A stretch of DNA of 64,000 nucleotides from Thiotrichales bacterium (GCA_016745035.1 JADGDE010000003.1:186001-250000), one strand, 5' to 3'; counted from the stretch's first letter, positions 43,493 to 53,201 are shown. Notes: a model not told the origin generated them from the sequence alone. Numbers and translations: made by a program.

Positions 43493-45919
43493 TTAGTCGT
43501 ACAACATAGACTCATCGCTAGGATTGAGGTACCAATCAGTTGCTTCAGTACCACCACTTTGTGCCCAGGTGAAAAAGTCCAGATACATATCGGTTACACC
43601 TAAGGTTTCCGCAGGATAACGCCAGCTTTGTGCTGGGATATTCAGCCCCCAAGGCAAGCTTTTAGCGGTTTTGTAGTAAACGCCGCTGGCTGCGTCAGAG
43701 GCATCGCTATCCGTACCTAATAAACTGGCATCAGCTAAGTCAGTTGGTGCCATGTCAGGTAAGTGGATTTCTAAACCACGGTTATCTGAACGATACATGA
43801 ACGGATCGTAAGGCGCATAGCCTAAAGCATCACGCGCTTGTGGGGTATCAAAGACCACGTTCATTGTGAAAGTGCCACCTTGTGCTGCGGGTTTACACGC
43901 AGGATCGGTGTTGAAGAAGTCATCACAAGCTTCACCTTGCGTTGGCACACTTTCAGGTGTCGCATTGGCTAACAAGTTAAAGACCAGTTTGCTTTGACCT
44001 GCTTCTGCACCTAAGGCTTCAGCATCAGCACCATTACGGCTAATTGTCGCGGTTTGACCTACATCAGCCGCCACACCATTTAAGCCAACAGCAAAGCCAT
44101 TGTCTAAAGAAGCACCACGAGCGCGAACCTCGAAGCTGGCGTTGATTTCTTTAACCGTACCATCGGCGTGTAGATCTTCATCAATGGTATAACCAAGCAC
44201 TAAGTCATTGAGGTCATAATCACCTTCTGATGGCCACAAATCTTCATAGGTTAAAGTCCCAATGGTTTGGACTTCAGAGGCGCGTTCTGGATCGTTTGGA
44301 TGTGAATCGTTTGGATCATCAACACCGTCACCATCTGAGTCTGTTGGTGGCTCTAAAGGTGGTACGTCAGTACGGTCAAAGCCATCAGCGTTGACTAAGA
44401 AAATCACGTCATTGAAGTCATGGTCGCAATTACGTTGGGTACGTTTAATATCTTCCATACCTAAAACGATACCAACATCACCCGCATCTAAAAGGACGGT
44501 ATGTTGACGCAAGTCTTTTTGACCTTCAGCAGGGACTGGCTCTGAGTTTAAGCCCGGAACAGTGTGGAAAGTCCAATCATGTCCAGGATGACGGCTAGAG
44601 GCACGCCAAGCATTAGCACCAACAAAGAAACCAATGCGAGTACCGGCTGTGAATTTACCTAAGTTAATGGTGTTGCCTGTGCGTAAACCTTTACCACGGC
44701 TACCACCACTATTATGGAATGACGCATTAGGGAAGACCACAACGGTTTCAATTTCATCACGAGATGTGGGTACTTGACCGTCAGGATAGGTGAAGAAACC
44801 AAAGACGTTACGATAACCTGCGCCTTCACTTAAGAAAGTAACTTTGACTTCATCGTCATATTTGAGCAGCAAACTCGCGCCGTCAGCATCGGCAAATTCA
44901 CCATCATAATAGCGTCGTTCTCCCAGCTCTCGGTTGACTTTACGTAATAATTCACGAGGAATTTCAGGTGGGTTAGCATCATAACTTTTATGGACACCAT
45001 TGCCATCGAATACATCGGAACTAAAGTTGCCAGTGATACGATTGCCATCATCATCAACACCTAAGAGGTAAGTCCATTTGGTTGGATGTGCAGCACGGCG
45101 AGTATCTTCGGCAGGTACTTGACCGTCAGCAAAATAAGCCGACTCATCAGCATTGCCATCAGAGACAAAATTGACCACACCGTTGACAATAGGTGCATCA
45201 GCGGTTGAGTTGGGTACGCCCACATTAGAGGCAAAAACACGAACCGTATTAACACGGCTAGGCACGTTTAAGGTCGCACTGAAGTTACCATTGGCATCGG
45301 TTTGACCACTGGCAAGCACTCTGTCTTGAGTGTGATCAGCAAGTATGGTGCTGTCGTCTTCAACAAAAGGGGCTTCAACGCGACTAGGCTCAGCCACAAT
45401 CACGCTGCTATCGGCCACAGGCACACCATCGTTATCTAGCACTTGCACATTGACTTCAATGTTTTTGGTCATGCCAAAGCTAAACCCTTCAGGCACAGGG
45501 ATGTCTTGTGGGGTGCTATATTCCGCGTAAATAGGCTCCCATGTGGTATCTGGGTTAATTTTGATACGAGCCACATAACTTTTATTATTAAATTGCACGT
45601 TTTTCAGTTGAATTACATCATCAGCGAATTTTTTCAACTCACTGGTAGCGCCCAAAGAAAATATGCCATTACCTTTAGCTGCGGCAGGATCAGTCAACAA
45701 ACTCCAAGTTAAGTCGGTGTTAAGTTTAATCGCCACATTTTCAAAGCTAGCGGTTTCACCAGCATCATTGGTGTAATACACCTTAGGGAAAGAAACCCCT
45801 AAGTCACCAACAATACTAAATTGTTCACCCAAGTATAATTCACCCGCTTGTAGGGCAGGCTGTGTTGCCATTAAAACGGCAGCACAGAGTAATTTGGTTT
45901 TAAATGCTTTACGCAACAT
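43493..45919 (-). CDS. Exported LruC/DUF4114-domain calcium-binding protein
   Basis: 808 residues from ATG 45919 (MLRKAFKTKLLCAAVLMATQ), which has AAGGAG upstream; earlier ATGs lack it. The signal peptide ends near LQAGE. Carboxypeptidase-like repeats in the N-terminal half (ADSSVIVAEPS, GQTDANGNFSATLN) are followed by a DUF4114-type region (IGFFVGANAW, NCDHDFNDVIFLVN), a TSP3-like calcium loop (DSDGDGVDDPNDSHP) and the LruC domain (YEDLWPSEGDYDLNDLVLGY to YLDFFTWA). Such proteins are thought to be surface-exposed; the function is unknown. Gene-rich D/N loops suggest calcium-dependent folding. A single terminator follows it. Confidence 0.87.
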   Translation of the reverse strand: MLRKAFKTKLLCAAVLMATQPALQAGELYLGEQFSIVGDLGVSFPKVYYTNDAGETASFENVAIKLNTDLTWSLLTDPAAAKGNGIFSLGATSELKKFADDVIQLKNVQFNNKSYVARIKINPDTTWEPIYAEYSTPQDIPVPEGFSFGMTKNIEVNVQVLDNDGVPVADSSVIVAEPSRVEAPFVEDDSTILADHTQDRVLASGQTDANGNFSATLNVPSRVNTVRVFASNVGVPNSTADAPIVNGVVNFVSDGNADESAYFADGQVPAEDTRRAAHPTKWTYLLGVDDDGNRITGNFSSDVFDGNGVHKSYDANPPEIPRELLRKVNRELGERRYYDGEFADADGASLLLKYDDEVKVTFLSEGAGYRNVFGFFTYPDGQVPTSRDEIETVVVFPNASFHNSGGSRGKGLRTGNTINLGKFTAGTRIGFFVGANAWRASSRHPGHDWTFHTVPGLNSEPVPAEGQKDLRQHTVLLDAGDVGIVLGMEDIKRTQRNCDHDFNDVIFLVNADGFDRTDVPPLEPPTDSDGDGVDDPNDSHPNDPERASEVQTIGTLTYEDLWPSEGDYDLNDLVLGYTIDEDLHADGTVKEINASFEVRARGASLDNGFAVGLNGVAADVGQTATISRNGADAEALGAEAGQSKLVFNLLANATPESVPTQGEACDDFFNTDPACKPAAQGGTFTMNVVFDTPQARDALGYAPYDPFMYRSDNRGLEIHLPDMAPTDLADASLLGTDSDASDAASGVYYKTAKSLPWGLNIPAQSWRYPAETLGVTDMYLDFFTWAQSGGTEATDWYLNPSDESMLYD

Positions 45920-46638
45920 AAGTGAAGCTCCTTTCATACAAGATTTAAAGATTCCAGCTACTTTACAACATAGCAAACGCGATACCATTAATGATAGAGT
46001 AATTTATTCATTTTTGATATTTGTTTTATAAAAAAATTTTTAAGACTTTTGTATTTAAATAGGTATTTTAAATTGCAAATAAATTCTTATTTTGAGAAAA
46101 ATAGCAAAATGCTAATGAACATTTTCGCTAATGATGTTGATTGCTAAACACCATCATTCTCCTGCAAGGAGACGCTAACAAGCCATTCTGGCAAAGATAT
46201 TAAGGTTATACCCGAGGGTTTTCTAAAAAAATTTGATGATAACGTTATTGTGATATTGCAAAAACCTCTCCTAATACGTCAAGTCCAGAAAATCTCCAAT
46301 TTAAATTAGTGTCTTTTATGTTTTTATGGGTATTTAAACTCAATATTTAAAATATATACACAATATCTTAAAAAGATAATATGAGCATTTACACACATTA
46401 TCATTCTAGCTTAAAACCAAAAAAAATCACTATCATTTCACAGAAAAGCAGCCATTTTCATTTGGAATTCAATGTCATAATAATAGGATAAAATCTGAGG
46501 ATATTCGAAATGAGCCGTTTGTACCAAAAAGCACCAGCAACGGGAATCATGGCTTCAGCCACGCCTGAATGGGACTAAAGTCCATTGGATCAACTAACGT
46601 GCAATGGGTATAAGGAGCCTTGAGGTTATCAGGCTTGG
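45920..46638. other. AT-rich intergenic region
   Basis: 719 bases with no credible gene. 46000-46450 is very AT-rich, possibly holding the promoter of the LruC-domain gene at its left end. A palindromic repeat lies at 46550-46587. Confidence 0.6.
46550..46587. repeat. Copy of the GGCTTCAGCC / GGGACTAAAGTCC palindromic repeat
   Basis: TGGCTTCAGCCA (46550-46561) and AATGGGACTAAAGTCCATT (46569-46587) are two adjacent short hairpins, of the same two-part form as at 20829-20867. It is about 50 bases from the plsY stop and may terminate that operon. Confidence 0.6.
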
Positions 46639-47235
46639 TTATTTTATTTTCGGTTCTTTTCCTGCGCGCAGACGATAAATATTATCTTTATGCCTGAGGA
46701 CAAGACCGCTACTGATGAAACTGGCGGCAAGCATATAAGCCAGCGTGTCGCCCGTGCTTAAATAGACATAAAAAGGGGAGCTGAGGGCGGCGCTTAGCGC
46801 TGCTAGCGAAGAGTAGCGAAATAAATACACCACCAGCAACCATGTGAGTAAACCCAGCAAAGCCGCTAACCAAGACATGCCCAGCAGTGCGCCAAAACCG
46901 GTGGCAACGCCTTTGCCGCCTTGGAAATGAAAAAAAATCGGGTAGATATGTCCTAAAAAGGTGGCAATGGCACAGGTGGCGATGACCGTATCACTAAACC
47001 CCAGAAAAATCGCAATAAAAACCGCTAGCCAACCTTTGCCTATATCTAAGATTAAGGTCAGCGCCGCAATTTTACGCCCAGCATAACGCAATACATTGGT
47101 CGCGCCAGGGTTGCCTGAGCCTTTGGTTCGTGGGTCGGGCAAGCCTAATAAATGGCAAATAATAATAGCCGAGGACAGAGAGCCTAATAAATAACTCCCC
47201 ACCACCATCGGTATTATCAATGCCAAATCAGTCAT
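46639..47235 (-). CDS. plsY: Acyl-phosphate glycerol-3-phosphate acyltransferase PlsY
   Basis: 198 residues from ATG 47235. About five membrane helices; the conserved GSGNPGATNVLR, GKGWLAVF and GGKGVATGFGA loops are complete. It transfers acyl groups from acyl-phosphate to glycerol-3-phosphate, the first step in phospholipid synthesis. The start overlaps the CBS-protein stop by 8 bases. It is the last gene of a six-gene leftward run starting with degQ, an unusual home for plsY. Confidence 0.95.
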   Translation of the reverse strand: MTDLALIIPMVVGSYLLGSLSSAIIICHLLGLPDPRTKGSGNPGATNVLRYAGRKIAALTLILDIGKGWLAVFIAIFLGFSDTVIATCAIATFLGHIYPIFFHFQGGKGVATGFGALLGMSWLAALLGLLTWLLVVYLFRYSSLAALSAALSSPFYVYLSTGDTLAYMLAASFISSGLVLRHKDNIYRLRAGKEPKIK

Positions 47236-47677
47236 CAGCAACCGTACCAGTAAACTTTCTGTCGCGGCATAAGCCTCGTAACACCATATCGGTTAAGCTA
47301 ATCACACCAATAACATTGTCATCTCTGTCAACCACTGGAGCGCGGGCAAGATGAAATTGTGAAAATAAGCGTGCACAATAACGAATATCCATGTCTGGCG
47401 GTACGGTGAGCGCAGGCTTGGACATGACTTCATAAACATTCACCCGTTCAGCGGCGCGGTCCTTGGCAATCACTTCTTTGGCAATCGCAGGTAAGGTCAA
47501 CATACCAATCACATCATCAGGATGACGTTTTTTGACAATCAAGGTTTTGGTTTCAATGTGCTGCATGGTTTGCAAGGCTTGTTGCACGGTCGCCATGCCA
47601 TCAATTTGATCGACTTGGTGCTTCATGACATCACGCACACGAATAACATTTTCTTGCTGAATCAGATCCGATTTCAT
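47228..47677 (-). CDS. Two-CBS-domain protein
   Basis: 149 residues with a tandem CBS pair (about 15-75 and 85-145): VRDVMKHQVDQIDGMATV, DVIGMLTLPAI, YEVMSKPALTVPPDMDI and VDRDDNVIGVISLTDM. CBS pairs bind adenosine nucleotides and regulate partner proteins. It overlaps the PII-like gene by 4 bases and follows the DUF1538 transporter genes, so it probably adjusts that transporter to energy state (inference). Confidence 0.9.
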   Translation of the reverse strand: MKSDLIQQENVIRVRDVMKHQVDQIDGMATVQQALQTMQHIETKTLIVKKRHPDDVIGMLTLPAIAKEVIAKDRAAERVNVYEVMSKPALTVPPDMDIRYCARLFSQFHLARAPVVDRDDNVIGVISLTDMVLRGLCRDRKFTGTVADD

Positions 47678-48024
47678 ATGGTTTCCTTTACGACCTCGCT
47701 AAGTTGCTGTACTTGATGATTAATGCCGATGGCATCTTCAACATCTAATTGAAAGGCAATGCCAGCGCTTTTTTCATGCTCGAAGCCCGCAACATCGGCA
47801 ATGGTTTCGAGAATTAAGCGGGCTAAATGTTCCTCAACCAACAGCATGACCATGTCACGTTGGGTTTCCAAAGTGAGTCCGAAAAAGCTTTTCATCGGCT
47901 CCAAACCCTCACCCCGTGCATGGTTAATAACCGTTGCCCCGGTTGCCCCATGTTCCCGTGCGGCTTTTAATACCGCATCGGTTTTGTCATCGTTGACGAG
48001 TGCAATAATTAACTTAAAGTGCAT
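47674..48024 (-). CDS. PII-like signalling protein
   Basis: 116 residues in the GlnB-like fold: FKLIIALVNDDKTDAVLKAA, GATGATVINHARGEG, a shortened T-loop region, DMVMLLVEEHLARLILETI and GIAFQLDVEDAIGI. It lacks the canonical PII T-loop tyrosine, so it is a PII-like protein, not GlnB/GlnK. Such proteins often sit beside the transporter they regulate and bind nucleotides or ions. Here it lies 14 bases after the second DUF1538 gene. Confidence 0.85.
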   Translation of the reverse strand: MHFKLIIALVNDDKTDAVLKAAREHGATGATVINHARGEGLEPMKSFFGLTLETQRDMVMLLVEEHLARLILETIADVAGFEHEKSAGIAFQLDVEDAIGINHQVQQLSEVVKETI

Positions 48025-48038
48025 GGATAAAGGCTCCT

Positions 48039-48827
48039 TTAGGGTGAACTATTTTCAGCGCGTGTTTTCTCACGCTGTTCCAAATAGCCGACAAATTGTG
48101 CATAGGCCATCACCGACATAATAGGAAATAAACTCGCAAAGGCGATCAAGCCAAAACCATCCAGCAGCGGACTGCGCCCAGGCACGGTGGCAGACAGACC
48201 CAAACCTAAAGCGGCAACCAAAGGCACGGTCACGGTTGATGTGGTCACGCCCCCCGAGTCATAAGCCAGCGGGATAATCATTTTTGGTGCATACCACGTT
48301 TGGATCAGAACAAACACATAGCCGGTAATAATATAGTAATGTAAAGGTGTCCCGGTGATAATCCGATAAGTACCCAAAGCAATCCCGATAGCAACCCCCA
48401 GTGCCACTGCTATTCGTAGCCCATTAATACTGATCACACCACCAGAGACTTGATTGGCTTTCATCGCCACTGCCAGCAAAGAAGGTTCGGCAATCGTGGT
48501 CGCAAAACCAATGGCAAAAGCGAATAAATACACCCAATAATAGTCATGCCAAGCCAATACCCGCCAAATTTCTTCACCGAGTAAGAAACTTGGGTCAGTG
48601 AGTTGTTTTGCCATCACCTTGCCAAGGGGGAATAAGGCTTGTTCTAGTCCTTGTAAAAATAAGCTTAAGCCTAAAATCACATAAATGAAACCAACCAGCA
48701 CTTCTTTTAAATGCGGGATTTTTTCCCGAATCACCAAAAATTGGAAGCCAAAAATAATCCCGATAATCGGCAAGACATCGGTAATTGTTCCCAGCGTGGT
48801 GTGAAATAAATCAGAGAGTAAATTCAT
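48039..48827 (-). CDS. DUF1538 membrane protein, second subunit
   Basis: 262 residues from ATG 48827 (MNLLSDLFHTTL). About seven membrane segments. It shares with its neighbour the motifs LGLSLFLQGLE, FATTIAEPSLLAVA and the strongly conserved [20 protein letters not shown] plus [16 protein letters not shown]1538 pairs have been reported as a two-component Na+(Li+,K+)/H+ antiporter in Halomonas (UmpAB), so monovalent cation/proton exchange is the working hypothesis. It begins 4 bases after the first subunit's stop. Confidence 0.85.
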   Translation of the reverse strand: MNLLSDLFHTTLGTITDVLPIIGIIFGFQFLVIREKIPHLKEVLVGFIYVILGLSLFLQGLEQALFPLGKVMAKQLTDPSFLLGEEIWRVLAWHDYYWVYLFAFAIGFATTIAEPSLLAVAMKANQVSGGVISINGLRIAVALGVAIGIALGTYRIITGTPLHYYIITGYVFVLIQTWYAPKMIIPLAYDSGGVTTSTVTVPLVAALGLGLSATVPGRSPLLDGFGLIAFASLFPIMSVMAYAQFVGYLEQREKTRAENSSP

Positions 48828-48831
48828 TATC

Positions 48832-49575
48832 TTAATGCACCAAGATGCCGTAAGCCATGACAAAAATCATCGGGGTTAAAGAAGCAAAAGCAATCAGACC
48901 AAAGCCATCAATCATCGGGTTACGGTTTTTAATACTCGATGCCAGCCCGACACCGAGTGCTGTGACCAGAGGCACGGTCACTGTTGAGGTGGTGACACCG
49001 CCGGAATCATAAGCAATACCGATAATCCAATCGGGCGCAATCATAGTCATGCCGACCACGCCGGAATAACCGAGAATGATTAAATAATGAATCGGCCAAC
49101 CTTTGATAATCCGAATCACACCGATCAAAATCGCAAAACCGACCGATACCGCCACACTCAAGCGCAGCCCATCGGCATAACTTTGTTTAGCACTGTCGGT
49201 GTTTTCAATCACTCGCCCTTCAGCAGCAACATGCGCGGCCTCATCGGCAACGGCAATCAATGCTGGTTCAGCGACTGTTGTGCCAAAACCCAAGCAAAAA
49301 GCAAACACCAATAACCACGCCACACTGCCTTTACGCGAAAAGGCATACGCCATGCGCTCACCCAAAGGAAACAAGCTGGTTTCAAGACCACGGACAAATA
49401 AACTTAAACCCAAAATCACCATAAAAATGCCGATTAAGGTATCAGCTGGATTGGGAAGCGGGCGCTGCAAAATCAAAAGTTGGAAAAAGGCCACCACCAA
49501 AATGATGGGCAACATATCAAAAAAACTTTGCTTTAAGTTTTTCCAAAACAAACGCAGGCGGCGAATCATATACAT
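48832..49575 (-). CDS. DUF1538 membrane protein, first subunit
   Basis: 247 residues (ATG at 49575 or, two codons later, 49569). The N-terminus is basic ([14 protein letters not shown]), followed by about seven membrane segments. Conserved motifs match the neighbour: [54 protein letters not shown]. Its middle loop ([12 protein letters not shown]) differs. The gene follows degQ by 6 bases. The two subunits clearly arose by duplication. Confidence 0.85.
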   Translation of the reverse strand: MYMIRRLRLFWKNLKQSFFDMLPIILVVAFFQLLILQRPLPNPADTLIGIFMVILGLSLFVRGLETSLFPLGERMAYAFSRKGSVAWLLVFAFCLGFGTTVAEPALIAVADEAAHVAAEGRVIENTDSAKQSYADGLRLSVAVSVGFAILIGVIRIIKGWPIHYLIILGYSGVVGMTMIAPDWIIGIAYDSGGVTTSTVTVPLVTALGVGLASSIKNRNPMIDGFGLIAFASLTPMIFVMAYGILVH

Positions 49576-49581
49576 AAAAGG

Positions 49582-50958
49582 TTATCTCAGCCTGAGCGTA
49601 ATTAAGGAGGCATCCCGATAAAGACGCAAATACATACGCCCCATCGAGCTATTCATGACTTGTTTTAAATCATTGAGATTATCAACACTGATACGGTTGA
49701 CGGTCAAAATCACATCATTGATTTGCAGTGCATTTTGTTCTGCTATGCTGCCATCACGCACTGATTGCACCATCACATGGCGTTGCTTGCCGCGACGGGT
49801 ATCGATCTCAATCTCACGTAGACGCGCGCCGTCAAAATAAGGGCTGACATTTGCGCCATTAACCCCCGGTAAATCGGCAATTACTGCCTTAATGCTCAGC
49901 GGTTTACCATCGCGGATAATTTCCAGCGTGGCTTCATCGCCAACCCGTAATAAACCCACGCGGTTACGGACATCAGAAGCATTGCGCACTTGTTGCCCAT
50001 TAACAGCAATGATGACATCGCCAATCAATACCCCTGCTTTTGCGGCGGTGGCCTCTTTATCCATTTCGACCACTACCGCGCCTTGTCCTTTAGCAAGACC
50101 AAAAGCGGCGGCAAGATCTGGGCTAATGTCTTGTGCTGACACGCCAAGCATCCCCCGGCGCACTTCGCCATAATCACGTAAATGATCGACAATGCTTTGC
50201 ACCATATTCATAGGGATAGCAAAACCAATCCCGACATTACCGCCGCTGCCACCGGGCGCTAAAATAGCGGTATTGATGCCGACCAACTCGCCGCGCAAAT
50301 TCACTAAAGCCCCACCGGAGTTCCCCGGGTTAATCGAAGCATCGGTTTGAATAAAATCCTCATAGCCCTCGATGCCCAGCCCGCTGCGTCCAAGAGCGCT
50401 GACAATACCTGAAGTCACGGTTTGTCCGAGACCAAAGGGATTACCGATAGCAACCACAAAGTCACCCACCAAGAGTTTTTCTGAATCCGCTTGTGGCAAA
50501 GCGGTGAGATTATCGGCGTTGACTTGTAACAGGGCGACATCGGTATCGGGGTCAGAGCCAATCAAGCGCGCCTCTAAATTGCGCCCATCGCGTAGGGTAA
50601 CGGTAATGGTATCGGCTTTATCAATCACATGATGATTGGTGACCACATAGCCTTGTTCGCTATCAATCACCACGCCAGAGCCGAGGCTGTTGTTTTGTTG
50701 TTGTTCGGGTTGGCTGCGTGGTAAATTGAAAAAATAACGCAACAACGGGTCACTGAGTAAGGGATTATCACGCTCGCGCACCAAACGGCTGGTAGAAATA
50801 TTGACTACCGCTGGTGTGACTTTTTTCAACATCGGCGCTAAGCTTGGAAGCGCTTGTCCTTCCACCGCCGAAGGCAAGGCGGCATAGACACAATAACTGA
50901 GCAAGATACCGACAATTGCAACCCATGCTTGCCAATACACCTGAACAACTCTCAACAT
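49582..50958 (-). CDS. degQ: DegQ/DegP-type periplasmic serine protease
   Basis: 458 residues from ATG 50958, which has AAGGAG upstream; a frame opening at 51033 was rejected. The N-terminal hydrophobic stretch (about 10-27) is a signal peptide or anchor. The trypsin-like domain has H110 in TNHHVI, D140 in DPDTDVALLQV and S214 in NPGNSGGAL. Two PDZ domains follow (about 270-360 and 375-458, with GVLIGDVIIAVNGQ and DVILTVNRI). It degrades or refolds misfolded envelope proteins. It leads the operon with the DUF1538 pair, suggesting envelope or ion stress control. Confidence 0.94.
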   Translation of the reverse strand: MLRVVQVYWQAWVAIVGILLSYCVYAALPSAVEGQALPSLAPMLKKVTPAVVNISTSRLVRERDNPLLSDPLLRYFFNLPRSQPEQQQNNSLGSGVVIDSEQGYVVTNHHVIDKADTITVTLRDGRNLEARLIGSDPDTDVALLQVNADNLTALPQADSEKLLVGDFVVAIGNPFGLGQTVTSGIVSALGRSGLGIEGYEDFIQTDASINPGNSGGALVNLRGELVGINTAILAPGGSGGNVGIGFAIPMNMVQSIVDHLRDYGEVRRGMLGVSAQDISPDLAAAFGLAKGQGAVVVEMDKEATAAKAGVLIGDVIIAVNGQQVRNASDVRNRVGLLRVGDEATLEIIRDGKPLSIKAVIADLPGVNGANVSPYFDGARLREIEIDTRRGKQRHVMVQSVRDGSIAEQNALQINDVILTVNRISVDNLNDLKQVMNSSMGRMYLRLYRDASLITLRLR

Positions 50959-51212
50959 CTGTAAACTCCTTACAAAATACTGATTCAAAAACATTAAACT
51001 TGAGAGGGCATAAAAACCTCGCAATTCTAACAAAGTCAGGCTAAAACATCGCCCCTGTTTTGATATTTTTCAACATTAAAAGCGATGAGGTAAAAGTTGA
51101 TGGTCATTGAACCATTACATATAGCGGTTTTGTATTAAATTGCCCTAATATCTGCTAGGTAAAATGAAGTACGGAACCCGGTTTAGGAATTTCTGTTGAA
51201 AAGGATTTACGA

Positions 51213-51788
51213 ATGCGCTTTGATGTTTATGAGCACCCTTATGTATTTTTTATCAGCCTGAGTCTTATCTCAGCGGCGTTGATTCATTATCTGCCCCAGT
51301 ATTGGGATGTGGAAAAACACGATCAGCGTGGGCGCACAGCCTTAATGCGCGCGGCTGAGCAAGGCGATATTGCCGAGGTCAAAAGCTTGCTCAAACGCGG
51401 TGCTGACATAGAAGCGCGTGATGATTGCCGCTGGAGTGCTTTGTTACACGCAGCGCTCAATGGACACTCGGCAGTGATTGAATTGTTACTAGCCCAGCAA
51501 GCCAATATCGCTGACCGTGATAAAGGCGGCTATAGCGCTTTGATGTTAGCGGCTTCTAATAATCATATCGATAGCATCCATGTCTTGGCAAAAGCTGGGG
51601 CAAATTTGGATGCCCAAGACACGGAATTGGGTTGGAATGCCTTAATTTGGGCGATTCAAGCTGGACATAAAACAGGGGTTCAACACTTATTACAGTTGGG
51701 CGCTGATCCCCATTTAAGGGATAAATCGGGCTTGAGTGCCAACGATTGGCTGCAAGGGAAAAGCGTGGAGCCCGTGTTGAAACAGTGA
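51213..51788 (+). CDS. Ankyrin-repeat protein with N-terminal membrane anchor
   Basis: 191 residues. A hydrophobic segment (YVFFISLSLISAALIHYL, about 10-27) is followed by four ankyrin repeats (about 38-175): DQRGRTALMRAAEQGD, DDCRWSALLHAALNGH, DKGGYSALMLAASNNH and ELGWNALIWAIQAGH. Such repeats bind other proteins; no partner is known. The gene is monocistronic or runs into trmB (75 bases downstream). Confidence 0.88.
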   Translation: MRFDVYEHPYVFFISLSLISAALIHYLPQYWDVEKHDQRGRTALMRAAEQGDIAEVKSLLKRGADIEARDDCRWSALLHAALNGHSAVIELLLAQQANIADRDKGGYSALMLAASNNHIDSIHVLAKAGANLDAQDTELGWNALIWAIQAGHKTGVQHLLQLGADPHLRDKSGLSANDWLQGKSVEPVLKQ

Positions 51789-51863
51789 AAAAATAAGCCG
51801 CTTTATGATAGGCTGCTTGGCTTTTGGGCAAAAACCTTTAGACCTCAAATTGATAAACAGATT

Positions 51864-52553
51864 ATGACCATACGCAGTTTTGTTCGCCGCTCTGGACGAA
51901 TTACCCCTTCACAACGCCATGCCTTAGAGGCTCTACAGGCACGTTTTGCCTTGCCCGATTGCCTAGAAGAACCCTTAGATGATGAGGCGCAATTGGATTT
52001 GGATGCCTTGTTTCAGCGCCAAGCCCCACGGCATTTAGAAATTGGTTTTGGTATGGGCGAGGCTTTATTACAAGTCGCTGGCTCTCATCCTGACAAAGAT
52101 TATCTCGGTATTGAAGTCTATCCACCGGGTGTCGGTCGGGTCTTATCGGAAATGGAAAAACAAGAATTGAATAATATTCGAGTGTGGGCAACCGATGCGG
52201 TCGAGGTGTTAGCGCGGCGCTTACCCGAGGCGAGTTTGGATGCCATTGCGATTTTTTTCCCCGATCCCTGGCCAAAGAAAAAACATCATAAACGCCGTTT
52301 GATTCAAGCGCCATTTGTGAAGTTATTAGCCCGCTGCCTTAAACCGCAAGGGCGTTTATTTTTGGCCACCGATTGGGCAGAATATGCACAGCAGATGCTG
52401 GAAGTCATGGACGCGGATGACCGTTTTATTAATCAAGCGGGGCAAGGCAATTTTATGCCCCGTCCTGAAGAGCGCCCGCTGACCAAGTTTGAGCGCCGTG
52501 GGCAACGCTTGGGACATGATATTTTTGATTTAATTTATCAACGAGTGGATTAA
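51864..52553 (+). CDS. trmB: tRNA (guanine-N7)-methyltransferase
   Basis: 229 residues. The SAM site LEIGFGMGEALL, the DYLGIEVYPPGVGRVL segment, the catalytic-region FFPDPWPKKKHHKRRL and TKFERRGQRLGHD are all family features. It methylates G46 in the tRNA variable loop. Its stop is 6 bases before the start of the next gene, so the two are cotranscribed. Confidence 0.97.
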   Translation: MTIRSFVRRSGRITPSQRHALEALQARFALPDCLEEPLDDEAQLDLDALFQRQAPRHLEIGFGMGEALLQVAGSHPDKDYLGIEVYPPGVGRVLSEMEKQELNNIRVWATDAVEVLARRLPEASLDAIAIFFPDPWPKKKHHKRRLIQAPFVKLLARCLKPQGRLFLATDWAEYAQQMLEVMDADDRFINQAGQGNFMPRPEERPLTKFERRGQRLGHDIFDLIYQRVD

Positions 52554-52559
52554 CAACGC

Positions 52560-53201
52560 ATGAGCACGCCTTTTAGCGCCCTTAAAGATCAACTTCGAAG
52601 CGGAGACTTGGTACTGTTTTCTGGTAAAGACAATATCAGTTCTGGAATTCAGTGGTTTTCTAACAGTAAATGGTCGCATATTGGCATGGTGGTGCGCACC
52701 GCTCAGAAAAACGAATGCTTTTTATGGGAATCGACCACCTTGAGCAATGTTAAAGATACCCATACCGGCACTTATGTTGAGGGCGTGCAATTGGTGTCTT
52801 TGCCAGAAAGAATCGCGGCTTATGAAGGTGAAGTGGCTGTACGGCAACTCAAATTAAAACGCAATTTTGACATGCTGGCGCAATTGACAAAATTACGCGC
52901 TGAAATCAAAGGCCGTCCTTATGAGCAAGATCATTTGCAATTAATCCGCTCGGCTTATGATGGCATGTATGGCGACAATACGGCTGATTTAAGTAGCTTG
53001 TTTTGTAGCGAACTGGTTGCCGAAGCGTATCAACGCATGGGGGTTTTGTCTAAAGATTTACCCTCGAATGAATATGCCCCGCGTGATTTTGCCAATGAGG
53101 CTACACTTGATTTACTTCAAGGAACATTAGGTGCTGAAATTTATGTTATCCCTAACGCTGCCGCCACCAGAACCAAACCCCTAGCAACAAGAAAAATATA
53201 G
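52560..53201 (+). CDS. Permuted NlpC/P60 (YiiX/YaeF-like) cysteine hydrolase
   Basis: 213 residues, no signal peptide. LRSGDLVLFSG opens the domain, the catalytic histidine lies in KWSHIGMVV and the cysteine in SSLFCSELVAEAYQ, the circularly permuted order of this superfamily. The acidic residue is probably in the WEST segment. Members cleave amide or ester bonds, some on lipids. It follows trmB directly. Its 3' end overlaps the convergent GldG-like gene by 50 bases. Confidence 0.85.
   Translation: MSTPFSALKDQLRSGDLVLFSGKDNISSGIQWFSNSKWSHIGMVVRTAQKNECFLWESTTLSNVKDTHTGTYVEGVQLVSLPERIAAYEGEVAVRQLKLKRNFDMLAQLTKLRAEIKGRPYEQDHLQLIRSAYDGMYGDNTADLSSLFCSELVAEAYQRMGVLSKDLPSNEYAPRDFANEATLDLLQGTLGAEIYVIPNAAATRTKPLATRKI

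Noticed and set aside
43493..45919. LruC/DUF4114 protein as substrate of the type I exporter at 27988
   Set aside because: It has a clear Sec signal peptide, so type I secretion is unlikely.
46000..46640. Search for small genes, tRNA or attachment sites in the AT-rich gap
   Set aside because: Only very short frames such as one at 46510-46578 were seen, without a ribosome site or motif; no tRNA cloverleaf was found.
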